DNA of 64,000 nucleotides from Microbacterium sp. SORGH_AS_1204 (GTDB taxonomy: Bacteria; Actinomycetota; Actinomycetes; Actinomycetales; Microbacteriaceae): assembly GCF_030818935.1 (NCBI RefSeq), contig NZ_JAUTBD010000001.1, forward strand, positions 248,001 to 312,000, read 5' to 3'. Within the stretch, counting starts at the first letter, position 1; each line of letters begins with the position of its first letter. This document shows, in pieces, positions 51,757 through 59,883 of the stretch. A model generated the notes under the pieces. The model had not been told where the DNA came from and ran no database searches. It saw nothing but the letters and a program-made list of their open reading frames with translations. The translations under genes were made by a program, and so were the position numbers.

Positions 51757-52397
51757 GCGGCGCTCGCCCACGCCGCGCGGAGGTCGCGCACGACCGCGCC
51801 CGGGTCGTCGGCCGCGCACACCGCCGAGACGACCGCGACGCCGGCGGCCCCCGCGTCGCGGAGGGCGGCGACGTCGCCGACGTCGATTCCGCCGATCGCC
51901 ACGCAGGGCAGGGCGGTGGATGCCGCGAGCTCGGCGAACCCGTCGACGCCGAGCGGTCGCGGATGGTCGGGCTTGGTGTCGGTCGCGCGGATCACGCCGA
52001 CGCCGAGGTAGTCGAGGGTCCCCGGGGAGAACGCGTCGGCGGCGGCGAGGTGTTCCGGGGTGTTGGCCGTCCAGCCTACGAGGGCGGTGGGGCCGAGGAG
52101 CGCGCGTGCGGCGTCGACGGGGAGATCGCTCTGACCGAGGTGGATGCCGTCAACGCGCGCGCCGCGGTCGCGCGCGGCGAGCACGACGTCGAGGCGGTCG
52201 TCGACGACGAAGGCGCAGCGACCCGCGACGACGTCGGCGAGGTCGAGTGTGCGGGCGTAGAGCTCGCCGCCGGTGGCGAGCTTGTCGCGCAGCTGGACGA
52301 CCGTGACGCCGGCGTTCACCGCTTCGTCGACGATGTCGCGGAGGCGGGCGAAGGGGACGCGGTGGTCGGTGACGAGGTGCAGGGCGAGGTCGGTCAT
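51753..52397 (-). CDS. thiE: Thiamine-phosphate synthase
   Basis: A 214-residue TIM-barrel enzyme joining HMP-PP and HET-P to thiamin phosphate. Signatures: [99 protein letters not shown] 52397 overlaps the thiM stop and its stop overlaps thiD. Confidence 0.94.
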   Translation of the reverse strand: MTDLALHLVTDHRVPFARLRDIVDEAVNAGVTVVQLRDKLATGGELYARTLDLADVVAGRCAFVVDDRLDVVLAARDRGARVDGIHLGQSDLPVDAARALLGPTALVGWTANTPEHLAAADAFSPGTLDYLGVGVIRATDTKPDHPRPLGVDGFAELAASTALPCVAIGGIDVGDVAALRDAGAAGVAVVSAVCAADDPGAVVRDLRAAWASAA

Positions 52398-53212
52398 GCG
52401 AGTTCCACGCGGCCGTCGAGGTCGCTCGGCTGGAGGGCGGCGAGTTCGTCGAGGAACGCGACGGCGAACGACCCCGGGCCCCGGGAGCCGGATGCCGCCC
52501 GTTCCGACGCGACGGCCCAGACGGCGCTGGCGGCGAGAGCGGCGTCGAAGGGTTCCGCGATCGCCGCGAAGGCCGCCATTGCGGCGCCGAGGGCGCAGCC
52601 GCCGCCGGTGACCTTCGTCAGCAGAGCGCTGCCCCCGGGCACGCGCGCCGTGCGTGCGGCATCCACGATCAGGTCGGTCTCGCCCGAGACGGCGACCGTG
52701 CCGCCCGTGCGCGTCGCGAGGGCGCGGGCGGCGTCGAGGGCGTCTTCGGCCGTGTCGGTGGCGTCGACGCCGCGACCGCCGGCGCCGAGGCCTGCCAGGG
52801 CGAGGATCTCGGAGGCGTTGCCGCGGATGATCGCCGGACGCGCCTCGAGCAGCTCGTGCGCGAGGGCCGTGCGGACCGGGAGGGCGCCCACCGCGACGGG
52901 GTCGAGCACCCAGGGGGTGCCCGCGGCGACGGCCTCGCGGGCGGCGTCGCGCTGCTCGGCGGTGGGGGTGCCGAGGTTCACCAGCACACCGCCGGCGATG
53001 CCGGCGAACATGCCGGCCTCGTCGGGGATGTCGCACATCGCGGGGGCGGCGCCCAGGGCCAGCAGGGCGTTGGCGGTGAAGTTCGTCACCACCGCGTTGG
53101 TGATGCATTGCGTGAGCGGTGATGCCTCGCGGAGGCGCTCGAGCGCTCGGGCCGGTGCGACTTCGGGCGCGGAGGCGGGGGTGGACGGAGACGACGACGT
53201 GCGAACGACCAT
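52394..53212 (-). CDS. thiM: Hydroxyethylthiazole kinase
   Basis: A 272-residue ribokinase-like kinase of the thiazole salvage branch: [82 protein letters not shown] 53212 is preferred over ATG 53221: the GAAGGG box touches the latter. First gene of thiM-thiE-thiD/tenA and directly behind a TPP riboswitch. Confidence 0.93.
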   Translation of the reverse strand: MVVRTSSSPSTPASAPEVAPARALERLREASPLTQCITNAVVTNFTANALLALGAAPAMCDIPDEAGMFAGIAGGVLVNLGTPTAEQRDAAREAVAAGTPWVLDPVAVGALPVRTALAHELLEARPAIIRGNASEILALAGLGAGGRGVDATDTAEDALDAARALATRTGGTVAVSGETDLIVDAARTARVPGGSALLTKVTGGGCALGAAMAAFAAIAEPFDAALAASAVWAVASERAASGSRGPGSFAVAFLDELAALQPSDLDGRVELA

Positions 53213-53218
53213 TCGCGA

Positions 53219-53290
53219 CATCCCTTCGCTAGTACGAGCTAGATCAGGTTCAACGGGTGTGTTCTCAGCCCCTTGCGGGCACCCCGTGTC
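53219..53290 (-). promoter_or_regulatory. TPP riboswitch (THI element) of the thiMED operon
   Basis: Read toward thiM: CGGGGTGCCCGC, GGGGCTGAGAACAC, ACCCGTTGAACCTGATCTAG and TCGTACTAGCGAAGGGA. These are the conserved THI-box blocks in order, with P1 closed by the GAAGGGA end, which includes the thiM ribosome-binding site; control of translation initiation is therefore likely. Confidence 0.95.
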
Positions 53291-53333
53291 ACTGCCGGCG
53301 ACGTTAGCACGGCGAGCGGGCCTCGTCGGGCGC

Positions 53334-53999
53334 TCAGAACCGCGCGGTGAACCCGCCGTCGGTGTGGAGGAGCTGTCCGCTGACCCAGCGGCCCGCGTCG
53401 GACAGCAGGAAGGCTGTGATGCCGGCGATGTCGCGGGGCGTACCGAAGCGGCCGAGCGGGTGGTAGCCGGCGAGGGCGTCGCGGGTTTCGGCATCCATCC
53501 ATCCGGTGTCGATCGGGCCGGGATTGACGACGTTGGCGGAGATGCCCCGCGGGCCGAGTTCTCGTGCGGCGGAGATGACGATGCGGTCGAGCGCACCCTT
53601 CGATGCGCCGTAGGGGAGGTTGCCCGTGGTGTGGTCGCTCGTGAAGGCGATGATCGCGCCACCGGTTTCGTCGACCTGTCGCGCGAAGGCGGCGATCATG
53701 AGCAGGGTCGCGCGGGCGTTCACCGCGACGTGGCGGTCGAAGCTCGCGGCGGTGGTGTCGAGGATGCCGGACTCGACACCGTGGGCGTGGCTCAGCACGA
53801 GGGCGTGGATAGGTCCGCGCTCGCGGGAGACGCGTTCGATGAGCTCGGTGGGCGCTGTGGGGCTGGCGAGGTCGCACGGGTAGTCGCCGGTGTCGAGTTC
53901 GCTGGTCACGACGGTCCAGCCGTCGGCTTCAAGGCGGGGGATGATGCCCGCGGCGATGCTGTTCGCGCGGGCGCCGCCGGTGACGAGGACGAGGGGCAT
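53334..53999 (-). CDS. Short-chain dehydrogenase/reductase
   Basis: A 221-residue Rossmann oxidoreductase: [20 protein letters not shown] (altered cofactor loop, [11 protein letters not shown] instead of TGxxxGIG), then [12 protein letters not shown], the catalytic Tyr-Lys in [28 protein letters not shown] and [20 protein letters not shown]. It belongs with FabG-like SDRs that act on bicyclic or sugar-derived ketones. ATG 53999 is the first Met of the fold; earlier frames are Arg/His-rich and not credible. Confidence 0.88.
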   Translation of the reverse strand: MPLVLVTGGARANSIAAGIIPRLEADGWTVVTSELDTGDYPCDLASPTAPTELIERVSRERGPIHALVLSHAHGVESGILDTTAASFDRHVAVNARATLLMIAAFARQVDETGGAIIAFTSDHTTGNLPYGASKGALDRIVISAARELGPRGISANVVNPGPIDTGWMDAETRDALAGYHPLGRFGTPRDIAGITAFLLSDAGRWVSGQLLHTDGGFTARF

Positions 54000-54476
54000 G
54001 GGGTCGAGGGTACGCGGCTGATGGCGGCGGTGGTCGGAGGCGGGGTAGTAGTCGGAACGGGGGCGTCGGTCGGCCGTCACGGTGGGTGCCGTCGAGAAGG
54101 GCGAGGCGGTCGTCGGTGAGACTCGCGCGGTGTTGACATCGGAGGCCTGCGCGTCCGATCCGTATGCGGCCGGCGGTCCCCTTGCCGAAGCGTCGACCGC
54201 GCGGCTGCACCTGCGATTCGAGGGTGAGGTGCTGCGGACCCTGACGCCGCTCGCCCGCGTCGTGCCCGTCGAGGGGTGACGTCGTGGGCGGGACGAGCTG
54301 AGTTCGAGGCCGAGGAATATCGGGTGCAGCGAATGGAGGGCGCGCAGCGGTTGCCCGTTGAGAGGTGACGTCGTGAGCGGGCCGAGTTGAGTCAGAGGCC
54401 CGAGGTCGAGGTCGAGGCCGAGGACGAGCAGGCGCGGCGAACGGCAGGCGCAGTGGGCGGCTGCGTGTTCCCCGGG
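54000..54476. other. Gap with degenerate sequence and an 89-bp duplication
   Basis: Nearly 480 bp between the SDR and the HNH gene. A short plus-strand frame (54082-54279, 65 codons, ending LRFEGEVLRTLTPLARVV) has a GTG start but no clear ribosome-binding site; it could be a gene remnant. From 54264 the sequence is repeated with a period of 89 bp. Confidence 0.5.
54264..54441. repeat. 89-bp imperfect tandem duplication
   Basis: The stretch containing GGTGACGTCGTGGGCGGGAC (from 54275) recurs as GGTGACGTCGTGAGCGGGCC 89 bp later, with GCCCGT-GAG before and GAGGCC-GAGG after it in both copies. The two units have diverged in their 3' halves. Confidence 0.55.
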
Positions 54477-55913
54477 TCAGAAGGGCGGTGTGCCTTGTTC
54501 GGGGTCGGGTGGGGGTGGGTCGTCGGGGAGGAAGCGGGTGGCGGGGGAGTAGGGGAGGGGTTCGTCGGTGTAGGTGCGGCCGGTGGGGCTGGTCCACTTG
54601 AGGACTTCGTCGGGGAGTTGCTTCACCTGCCAGCGGGTGAGGTGTTTCTGGGTGTGGTGGCGTTGGCAGAGGTGCGCGAGGTTGGTGTGGGTGGTTTTGC
54701 CGCCGTGGGCGTGGTCGTGGGTGTGGTCGACGTCGCAGCGGGTGGCGGGGGTGGTGCAGCCGGGGAAACGGCAGGTGCGGTCGCGGGCGCGGAGGTGGCG
54801 GTCGATGGCGGTGGTGCGGTGGTAGGTGTCGGTGTGCAGGACGGCGCCGGTGAGGGGGTGGGTGATGACGCGGTCCCAGGGGAGTGTGGTGGCTTCGGCG
54901 AGGGTGCGGGCGGTGGTGGCGTCGAGGGGGCCGTGGCCGACGAGTTCGGCGGGGTCGGTGTTCTCGGCGCCGGGCTTCAGCATGGTCAACGCCGGGACGA
55001 TGACTTGGATGCGGGCGCGGATGGTGCCGAGGGTGCCGGGGCCGTCGTCGGTGCGGGTGGGGTCGGCTGTGGGGGCGGCGGTGAGGAGCAGGTCGGTGAG
55101 GATGTCGGCGCGGAGGTGCGCGGTGGTGCGCTCGTCGGTGAGGGTCGCGGCGGTGGTGGTGGACTGCGCATTTCGTCGGACTGTCTCGGTGCCGGCCGTG
55201 GGGTGTGCTGAGCCCGCGCCGTCGTCGGGCGCGTCGGTGAGGGCTGCGGTGATGCCGGTGCGGGTGTCGATGATGGCGCGGCTTTGTTGGGTGAGGCGGT
55301 CGTAGATGCCGACGGCGAGGACGGTGGGGAGGGTGGCGATGAGGTCGGACATGCCGTCGTGGCCGGTGACGATGCGCACGCAGCGGGTGTCGCGGCCGCG
55401 GTGGTGGCGTTCGGTGATGGTGGTGGGGTGCAGGCGTTCGGCGAGCATGGCGAGGCGTGCGCGCAGGCGACCGGGACTGAGCGTTTGGGCGGTGGCCACG
55501 GCGAGCAGGTCGAACTCGGTGCGCGCCTCGGCCGGGAGCGGGGTGCCGATGTCGACGATGGCGTGTACGTGGGGGCGGGTGATCGCCCCGGCTTCCCACG
55601 CGGCGAGGGTGTGCGGGTAGTGGTCGACGAGGGTCATCGCCCGCCCGATCTGGGTCTGGACGGTGCGGTCGGAGAGGTTTTCGGCGGCGGCGATTTCGGA
55701 GGCGACTTCGCGGAGGGCGAGGTCGGCGGCGCGGGCGGTGGCGCGTTGGTCGGCCATGACGTCGAGGGCGAGGTGCCCGGCGGCGGCGAGGGCGCGGGTG
55801 CGGGCGACGTCGGCGGCGGCGAGGGCGGCGCCGGTGCGCAGGACGTCGTCGAGCACCGCGGTCAGGGCCGCGGGCCCGCCTTTCGGGGCTGTCGGGACGA
55901 TGCGATCAGGCAT
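54477..55913 (-). CDS. DUF222 / HNH endonuclease protein (REP13E12-like)
   Basis: A 478-residue protein of the actinobacterial 13E12-type family. DUF222 occupies about residues 30-330 (RTGAALAAADVARTRALAAA, ATARAADLALREVASEIAAA, PGRLRARLAMLAERLHP), and an HNH domain ends it: RDRTCRFPGCTTPATRCDVDHT, HGGKTTHTNLAHLCQRHHTQ. The HNH residues (H-H...N...H) are present, so nuclease activity is possible. The gene is markedly Thr/Ala/Arg-rich with an even stronger third-position C/G bias than its neighbours, and is flanked by repeats. Such genes are often multicopy. Confidence 0.9.
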   Translation of the reverse strand: MPDRIVPTAPKGGPAALTAVLDDVLRTGAALAAADVARTRALAAAGHLALDVMADQRATARAADLALREVASEIAAAENLSDRTVQTQIGRAMTLVDHYPHTLAAWEAGAITRPHVHAIVDIGTPLPAEARTEFDLLAVATAQTLSPGRLRARLAMLAERLHPTTITERHHRGRDTRCVRIVTGHDGMSDLIATLPTVLAVGIYDRLTQQSRAIIDTRTGITAALTDAPDDGAGSAHPTAGTETVRRNAQSTTTAATLTDERTTAHLRADILTDLLLTAAPTADPTRTDDGPGTLGTIRARIQVIVPALTMLKPGAENTDPAELVGHGPLDATTARTLAEATTLPWDRVITHPLTGAVLHTDTYHRTTAIDRHLRARDRTCRFPGCTTPATRCDVDHTHDHAHGGKTTHTNLAHLCQRHHTQKHLTRWQVKQLPDEVLKWTSPTGRTYTDEPLPYSPATRFLPDDPPPPDPEQGTPPF

Positions 55914-56029
55914 GTGTGCATGCTAGCGACGACCTCCGACATTGCCCCGGGCTCCCGAGCTGGATCGGGGATGGATGAGCGAACCAGTGCACGGGGGAGG
56001 AGGGGCGTCGCCCCCGCCCGGCCGGCCCC

Positions 56030-56260
56030 GCGGCTCCGACAGGCTCAGCCACCTCGCGTCAGCCCGGCCCTGCGGCGTTGGTAGCCTCAGCCACCCCACG
56101 CGTCAGCCCGGCCCGGTGGCTTCGACAGGCTCAGCCACCTCGAACGCCGCGCGGGGTCCTGCGGCTTCGACAGGCTCCGCCACCTCGCGCGTCGACCGGT
56201 CCCGGTGGCTTCGCCCGCCTCAGCCACCTCGACGCATCAGGACGCCGCGCAGCCACCTCG
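56030..56260. repeat. Tandem array of about 44-bp units
   Basis: Five units start near 56030, 56072, 56117, 56162 and 56205, each containing a version of GGCTTCGACAGGCTCAGCC followed by ACCTCG; a truncated sixth (GCAGCCACCTCG) follows at 56249. Between the cores runs a GC-rich filler (CGCGTCAGCCCGGCCC in units 1 and 2). The core is an abundant intergenic sequence type in many high-GC genomes. The rest of the gap 55914-56272 holds no gene. Confidence 0.75.
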
Positions 56261-56272
56261 TGCGACGCCGCG

Positions 56273-56866
56273 TCAGGCTCGGCCGAGGGGCATGTTCTCG
56301 ATGTGCTCGCCGGTGTCGTCGTACCAGACGACATCCACGGATGAGACGGTCTCGAAGGGCTTCGGCTCCACCTCGTGCGCGCTCGCCTGCAGTGCCCGAG
56401 CCCACCCCTGCTCGTCGAGCGTGTTCGTATATGCGAGCGACAGGTGGAACACCCACTCGTCGAGCGGCAGCTCGCCGATGCGCACGAAGTCCGTCGAATC
56501 GAGCAGCTCGGTCAAGCCCGCGTAGGCGTCGAGCAGCGAATGGGTCCGCTCGAGGCGCGCGATGAGCACGCTGAACGGCGGCGGGAACCCGTCGATCGCT
56601 TCGACGCGCAGATCGATCGGCGCCAGGGAGCGCGCCCAGCCGACGATCGCCTCGCGGAGCGACGCGACACGCTCCGGCTCGAAGAAGCCGCGCAGCGTCA
56701 CGTGGCCCGTGTGCGGATGGGGGACGCCACCCGGCAACCGCCCGAGAACGGCGGACTGCTCGCGGCGGTAGAACTGGGCCACGGCGGCACCGGGTCGCAG
56801 GACGACGTACTGCTGCCCCTTCAGGGACTTCAGCAGGGCCGGGTCCGTCATGTAGGGCGTGGGCAT
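56273..56866 (-). CDS. 2H phosphoesterase / 2'-5' RNA ligase family protein
   Basis: A 197-residue protein with the two HxT/S motifs of the 2H fold: PHTGHVTLRGF (near residue 55) and VFHLSLAYTNT (near residue 146). It starts MPTPYMTDPALLKSLKG at ATG 56866 behind GGGAGG. Family members hydrolyse or form 2'-5' or cyclic phosphates; some are tRNA-cyclic-phosphate phosphodiesterases. The actual substrate is unknown. Confidence 0.85.
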   Translation of the reverse strand: MPTPYMTDPALLKSLKGQQYVVLRPGAAVAQFYRREQSAVLGRLPGGVPHPHTGHVTLRGFFEPERVASLREAIVGWARSLAPIDLRVEAIDGFPPPFSVLIARLERTHSLLDAYAGLTELLDSTDFVRIGELPLDEWVFHLSLAYTNTLDEQGWARALQASAHEVEPKPFETVSSVDVVWYDDTGEHIENMPLGRA

Positions 56867-56951
56867 GCGGCATCCTCCCGTCGTCGGCCGTGCGAAGACG
56901 TTACCCGTCCCCCCAGGCTCAGCCAACCCGGCCAGCGACGCCGACAGCACC

Positions 56952-57308
56952 TCAGCGAGCGCGAAGCGCCGCCTTCACCAATGCGACCGCATCCTCGGCG
57001 GAGACGCCCAGCCGACGCACCGTCTCCACGTACGTCTCGGCCGCCTGCGCGGCTCGCGTGGACGCCGCATCGCCACCGCGCACGATCGTGCCGGCGCGGC
57101 CGCGGGTCTCGACGTAGCCGGCCTCCTCGAGTTCCTTGTAGGCCCGGGCCACCGTGTTCGCAGCGAGATCCAGCTCGGATGCGAGGGTGCGCACGGGAGG
57201 CAGTCGGGTCCCGGCGACGAGCGACCCGTCGTCGATCGCGGCGATCACCTGCGCCCGCACCTGCTCGTACGGTGGCGTGGGGGACGCGGCATCCAGCGAG
57301 AAGTCCAT
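56952..57308 (-). CDS. GntR-family regulator (YtrA type)
   Basis: A 118-residue protein with a winged HTH near the N-terminus (PYEQVRAQVIAAIDDGSL, GTRLPPVRTLASELDLAANT, VARAYKELEEAGYVETRGRA) and a short helical C-terminus without an effector domain. That size is typical of the YtrA subfamily, which usually controls an adjacent ABC transporter; none is adjacent here. It starts 4 bp from the carboxypeptidase stop. Confidence 0.88.
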   Translation of the reverse strand: MDFSLDAASPTPPYEQVRAQVIAAIDDGSLVAGTRLPPVRTLASELDLAANTVARAYKELEEAGYVETRGRAGTIVRGGDAASTRAAQAAETYVETVRRLGVSAEDAVALVKAALRAR

Positions 57309-57311
57309 GAC

Positions 57312-59111
57312 TCAGTCGTTCACCCCGAACAGGTCGAGGGGATGCGTCAGACGCCACCACGGGCTCGGCGGCTCGATCTCGGCGGCGAGCTGCGCGTCGA
57401 CGGTTTCGGCATCGACCGGACCGGTCGCGGTGAAGGTGCCGACCGTCGCGCCGGGCTGGGTCGCGTCACCCAGATCGAAGTCCGCGGAGGTCTTGGCGGC
57501 GCCGCCGTTCCACAGCACGACCGTGGCATCGGCCGCGGTGACGATGTCGATGTCGTCGCTCCAGAGCGTCTCGACCTTGCCGATGACGGTGCCGGCGGTC
57601 ACCGAAGGACGCGGTTGCAGCTCCTGCTCGATGCGCGCGAACAGGTCGCGGGTGGCCTGATTGCGGGTGTCGGGTCCGGGCTGGCCGAGCACTGCGGCGT
57701 ACGCGCGGATCGTCGCGTCTCCGACCGTGATGTCTTTCGCGGTCAGCAGGTTCCACGCGTCGAGTGTGCCGGTCTTCACGCCGACCACTCCCGGGTCGGC
57801 GAGCAGGGCGTTGCCGTTCTTGAACGTGCCGGCACCGGGAAGCGTGAGCTCGGGCGTGCGCACGATCTCGGCGATCACGGGATTGGCGAGCGCCCGCTCG
57901 GCCAGGGAGATCAGGGCGGCCGGGGTGGCGGTGTTGCCCGCCTCGATCCCCGTGGGATTGACGATCGTGATGCCCCCGATGCCCCGCTCCGCGAGGTACT
58001 GGTTCGCGGCGGCCGAGAACTCGGCATCCGTTCCGAAGAGGTCGGATGCCAGACGCTGGGCGTAGTTGTTCGCGGAGGCGATCAGCATGCCCTGCAGCAT
58101 CTGCAGCTCGGTGAGGCTGCCGTCGATCGGCACGTCGAGCGACGACTCTCCGCGCGCGCGGTACTGCCAATAATCGGCGCTGTCGGCCTGCGTGAACGCG
58201 TACGACGGGCCCTGTTCGCCCGGCGCGAGTGGCAGCCGGTCGAGCACGACGAGCGCCGTGACGACCTTGGTGATGCTCGCGATCGATTCGGGGGCGGTAG
58301 CCGCGGTCGACAGTGTCCCGGGCATCCCGTCGATCGCGATGGCGGCCTCGCCCTCGGCGGGCCACGCGGGTTCGGCGGCGGGAGCGGCGACGGGCTGCAC
58401 GCCGACCGCGCGCGTGGTCGGTGCGACCGCGTTCAACGGCCACAGCAGGGTCGCGGCCGCGTAGACCGCGAGGATGAGCACGAGAAGAACCGGCGGAATC
58501 ACCGTCGCGGGGCGGAAGACCCGTCGGCGCCGACCGGCCAGCAGGTCGGCGCTTCGCGATCCGGTGCCCGGGCCCCCGGCGGGCGCCGCACGCAGGTCGG
58601 CCGCGTCGTTCGGATCGACCCAGGTCAGGGCCCCGATCAGAACGGGCGCGCCGGATGCCGCGGGCGCCTGCGCGGCCGGCGCCGCGGCGACGGGCGAGGC
58701 CGCCGCCGGCTCGACGGCAGCTCCGGATGCCGCGGCGACCGGTGCCGAGGAAGCGGCCTGCGCCGCGGGGACGGCAGCGGCGTGCTCGGAGCCGACGGTG
58801 GTCGCGGATGCCGCGGAGACTGGTGTCTCGACACGGGGAGTGGTCGCGGGAGAGTCGCCCCCGCGCTCGGTCGCCGCATCGCCGGGTACGAACGCTTCGG
58901 TATCCGCATCGCCGGGTACGAACGCTTCGGTATCCGCATCGCCGGGTACGAACGCTCCGGCATCCGCCGCGACGGGCACGAACGCTCCGGCATCCGCCGC
59001 GACGGGCGCGAACGCTCCGGCATCCGCCGCGACGGTCTCGGTCGCCGAAGGCTCCGCGGCATCCCCCGAACGGCGCAGGTCGCGCCTGGTGGCCGGGGTC
59101 TGCTCGTGCAC
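57312..59111 (-). CDS. Membrane-anchored D-alanyl-D-alanine carboxypeptidase
   Basis: A 599-residue protein. Residues 1-170 are disordered and repetitive (AFVPGDADTE-type decamers). One membrane segment (VIPPVLLVLILAVYAAATLLW, about 205-225) is followed by a penicillin-binding, DacA-like domain with all three active-site motifs: SITK (ATAPESIASITKVVTALV), SAN (LIASANNYAQRL) and KTG (GVVGVKTGTLD). The topology places the enzyme outside and the repeats in the cytoplasm. It trims the terminal D-Ala of cell-wall stem peptides. GTG 59111 fixes the start just ahead of the divergent riboswitch promoter. Confidence 0.9.
   Translation of the reverse strand: MHEQTPATRRDLRRSGDAAEPSATETVAADAGAFAPVAADAGAFVPVAADAGAFVPGDADTEAFVPGDADTEAFVPGDAATERGGDSPATTPRVETPVSAASATTVGSEHAAAVPAAQAASSAPVAAASGAAVEPAAASPVAAAPAAQAPAASGAPVLIGALTWVDPNDAADLRAAPAGGPGTGSRSADLLAGRRRRVFRPATVIPPVLLVLILAVYAAATLLWPLNAVAPTTRAVGVQPVAAPAAEPAWPAEGEAAIAIDGMPGTLSTAATAPESIASITKVVTALVVLDRLPLAPGEQGPSYAFTQADSADYWQYRARGESSLDVPIDGSLTELQMLQGMLIASANNYAQRLASDLFGTDAEFSAAANQYLAERGIGGITIVNPTGIEAGNTATPAALISLAERALANPVIAEIVRTPELTLPGAGTFKNGNALLADPGVVGVKTGTLDAWNLLTAKDITVGDATIRAYAAVLGQPGPDTRNQATRDLFARIEQELQPRPSVTAGTVIGKVETLWSDDIDIVTAADATVVLWNGGAAKTSADFDLGDATQPGATVGTFTATGPVDAETVDAQLAAEIEPPSPWWRLTHPLDLFGVND
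58875..59040. repeat. 30-bp in-frame repeat in the carboxypeptidase gene
   Basis: Five full 30-bp units (58875, 58905, 58935, 58965, 58995) and a partial sixth encode a 10-residue repeat with core E/G-A-F-V-P-G/V. Units 1 and 2 are identical, so recent copy-number change is likely. Confidence 0.9.
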
Positions 59112-59138
59112 CCGCCCACGCTACCCCGGGCGCACCCC

Positions 59139-59144
59139 TATACT
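59139..59144 (+). promoter_or_regulatory. Candidate -10 box before the ykoE riboswitch
   Basis: TATACT in a GC-rich stretch, 12 nt before the start of the THI element. No convincing -35 is visible. Confidence 0.4.
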
Positions 59145-59155
59145 CGTCACGTCAA

Positions 59156-59243
59156 CCACGGGAGTCCGGTGAGCCGGGCTGAGAGGAAGCGACCCACGCT
59201 TCGACCGTCGAACCTGATCCGGATCATGCCGGCGCAGGGAGGA
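59156..59243 (+). promoter_or_regulatory. TPP riboswitch upstream of the ykoEDC importer
   Basis: Conserved THI blocks in order: GGAGTCCGGTGAGCCGGGCT, GCTGAGAGGAAGC, ACCGTCGAACCTGATCCGGA, TCATGCCGGCGCAGGGAGGA. The closing strand contains the GGGAGGAG ribosome-binding site of the gene at 59251, so TPP should repress translation. Confidence 0.95.
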
Positions 59244-59250
59244 GAAAGAA

Positions 59251-59883
59251 ATGCATACGTCCACGTCTGCCCGCACGGCCCCCGCCGTGGCATCCACGAA
59301 CCGCTTCTCGTGGCGGGTCGTCGACATCGTCGTCGCCGCCGTGCTCGGCGTCGCCATCGGCCTGGTCTTCTGGGGCTGGAACACCGTCGGCGGCCTGTGG
59401 TTCGTCGCGATGGACGGCCTCACCCCCGGCCTCGGCGGCATCGCGGTCGGCATCTGGCTGATCGGCGGAGTCATCGGCGGCCTGATCATCCGCAAGCCCG
59501 GCGCGGCCCTGCTGGTCGAGGTGATCGCCGCGATCGTGTCGGCGCTCATCGGCAACATCTGGGGTGTCACCACGATCTTCTCCGGCCTCGCACAGGGGCT
59601 GGGCGCCGAACTGATCTTCCTCGCCTTCCTGTACCTGCGCTTCACCCTTCCCGTGGCGATGCTCTCGGGCGCCGCGGCCGGCGTGGGCGCATGGGTGCTG
59701 GAGCTGTTCATGTCGGCGAACATCGAGAAGTCGGTCGCGTTCAACCTCCTCTACCTCGGCACCCTGATCGTTTCGGGTGCCCTTCTGGCCGGTCTTGTCG
59801 GGTGGCTGCTGGTGCGCGCCCTCGCCGCGACGGGCGCGCTCAGCCGCTTCGCCGTGGGTCGGGAAGCACGCCGCGACGTCTGA
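59251..59883 (+). CDS. ykoE: ECF transporter S component, YkoE family (thiamin/HMP)
   Basis: A 210-residue membrane protein with about six segments; the first WRVVDIVVAAVLGVAIGLVF and the block GLTPGLGGIAVGIWLIGGVI are characteristic of YkoE, the substrate-binding subunit of a thiamin-precursor ECF transporter. It is directly preceded by a TPP riboswitch and followed by the ATPase (TGATG overlap), giving a ykoEDC operon. Confidence 0.92.
   Translation: MHTSTSARTAPAVASTNRFSWRVVDIVVAAVLGVAIGLVFWGWNTVGGLWFVAMDGLTPGLGGIAVGIWLIGGVIGGLIIRKPGAALLVEVIAAIVSALIGNIWGVTTIFSGLAQGLGAELIFLAFLYLRFTLPVAMLSGAAAGVGAWVLELFMSANIEKSVAFNLLYLGTLIVSGALLAGLVGWLLVRALAATGALSRFAVGREARRDV

Noticed and set aside
53219-53221. 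Upstream ATG as thiM start
   Set aside because: The GAAGGG box directly abuts it; the ATG at 53212 has proper spacing.
51744-54119. A 791-codon plus-strand frame opposite thiE and thiM
   Set aside because: Antisense shadow of two well-recognised thiamin genes and of the TPP riboswitch.
54082-54279. 65-codon plus-strand frame as a gene
   Set aside because: No ribosome-binding site or recognisable family; kept only as a possible remnant in the gap note.
56030-56260. CRISPR array
   Set aside because: Filler between cores is itself partly conserved, unit lengths drift, and no cas genes are nearby.
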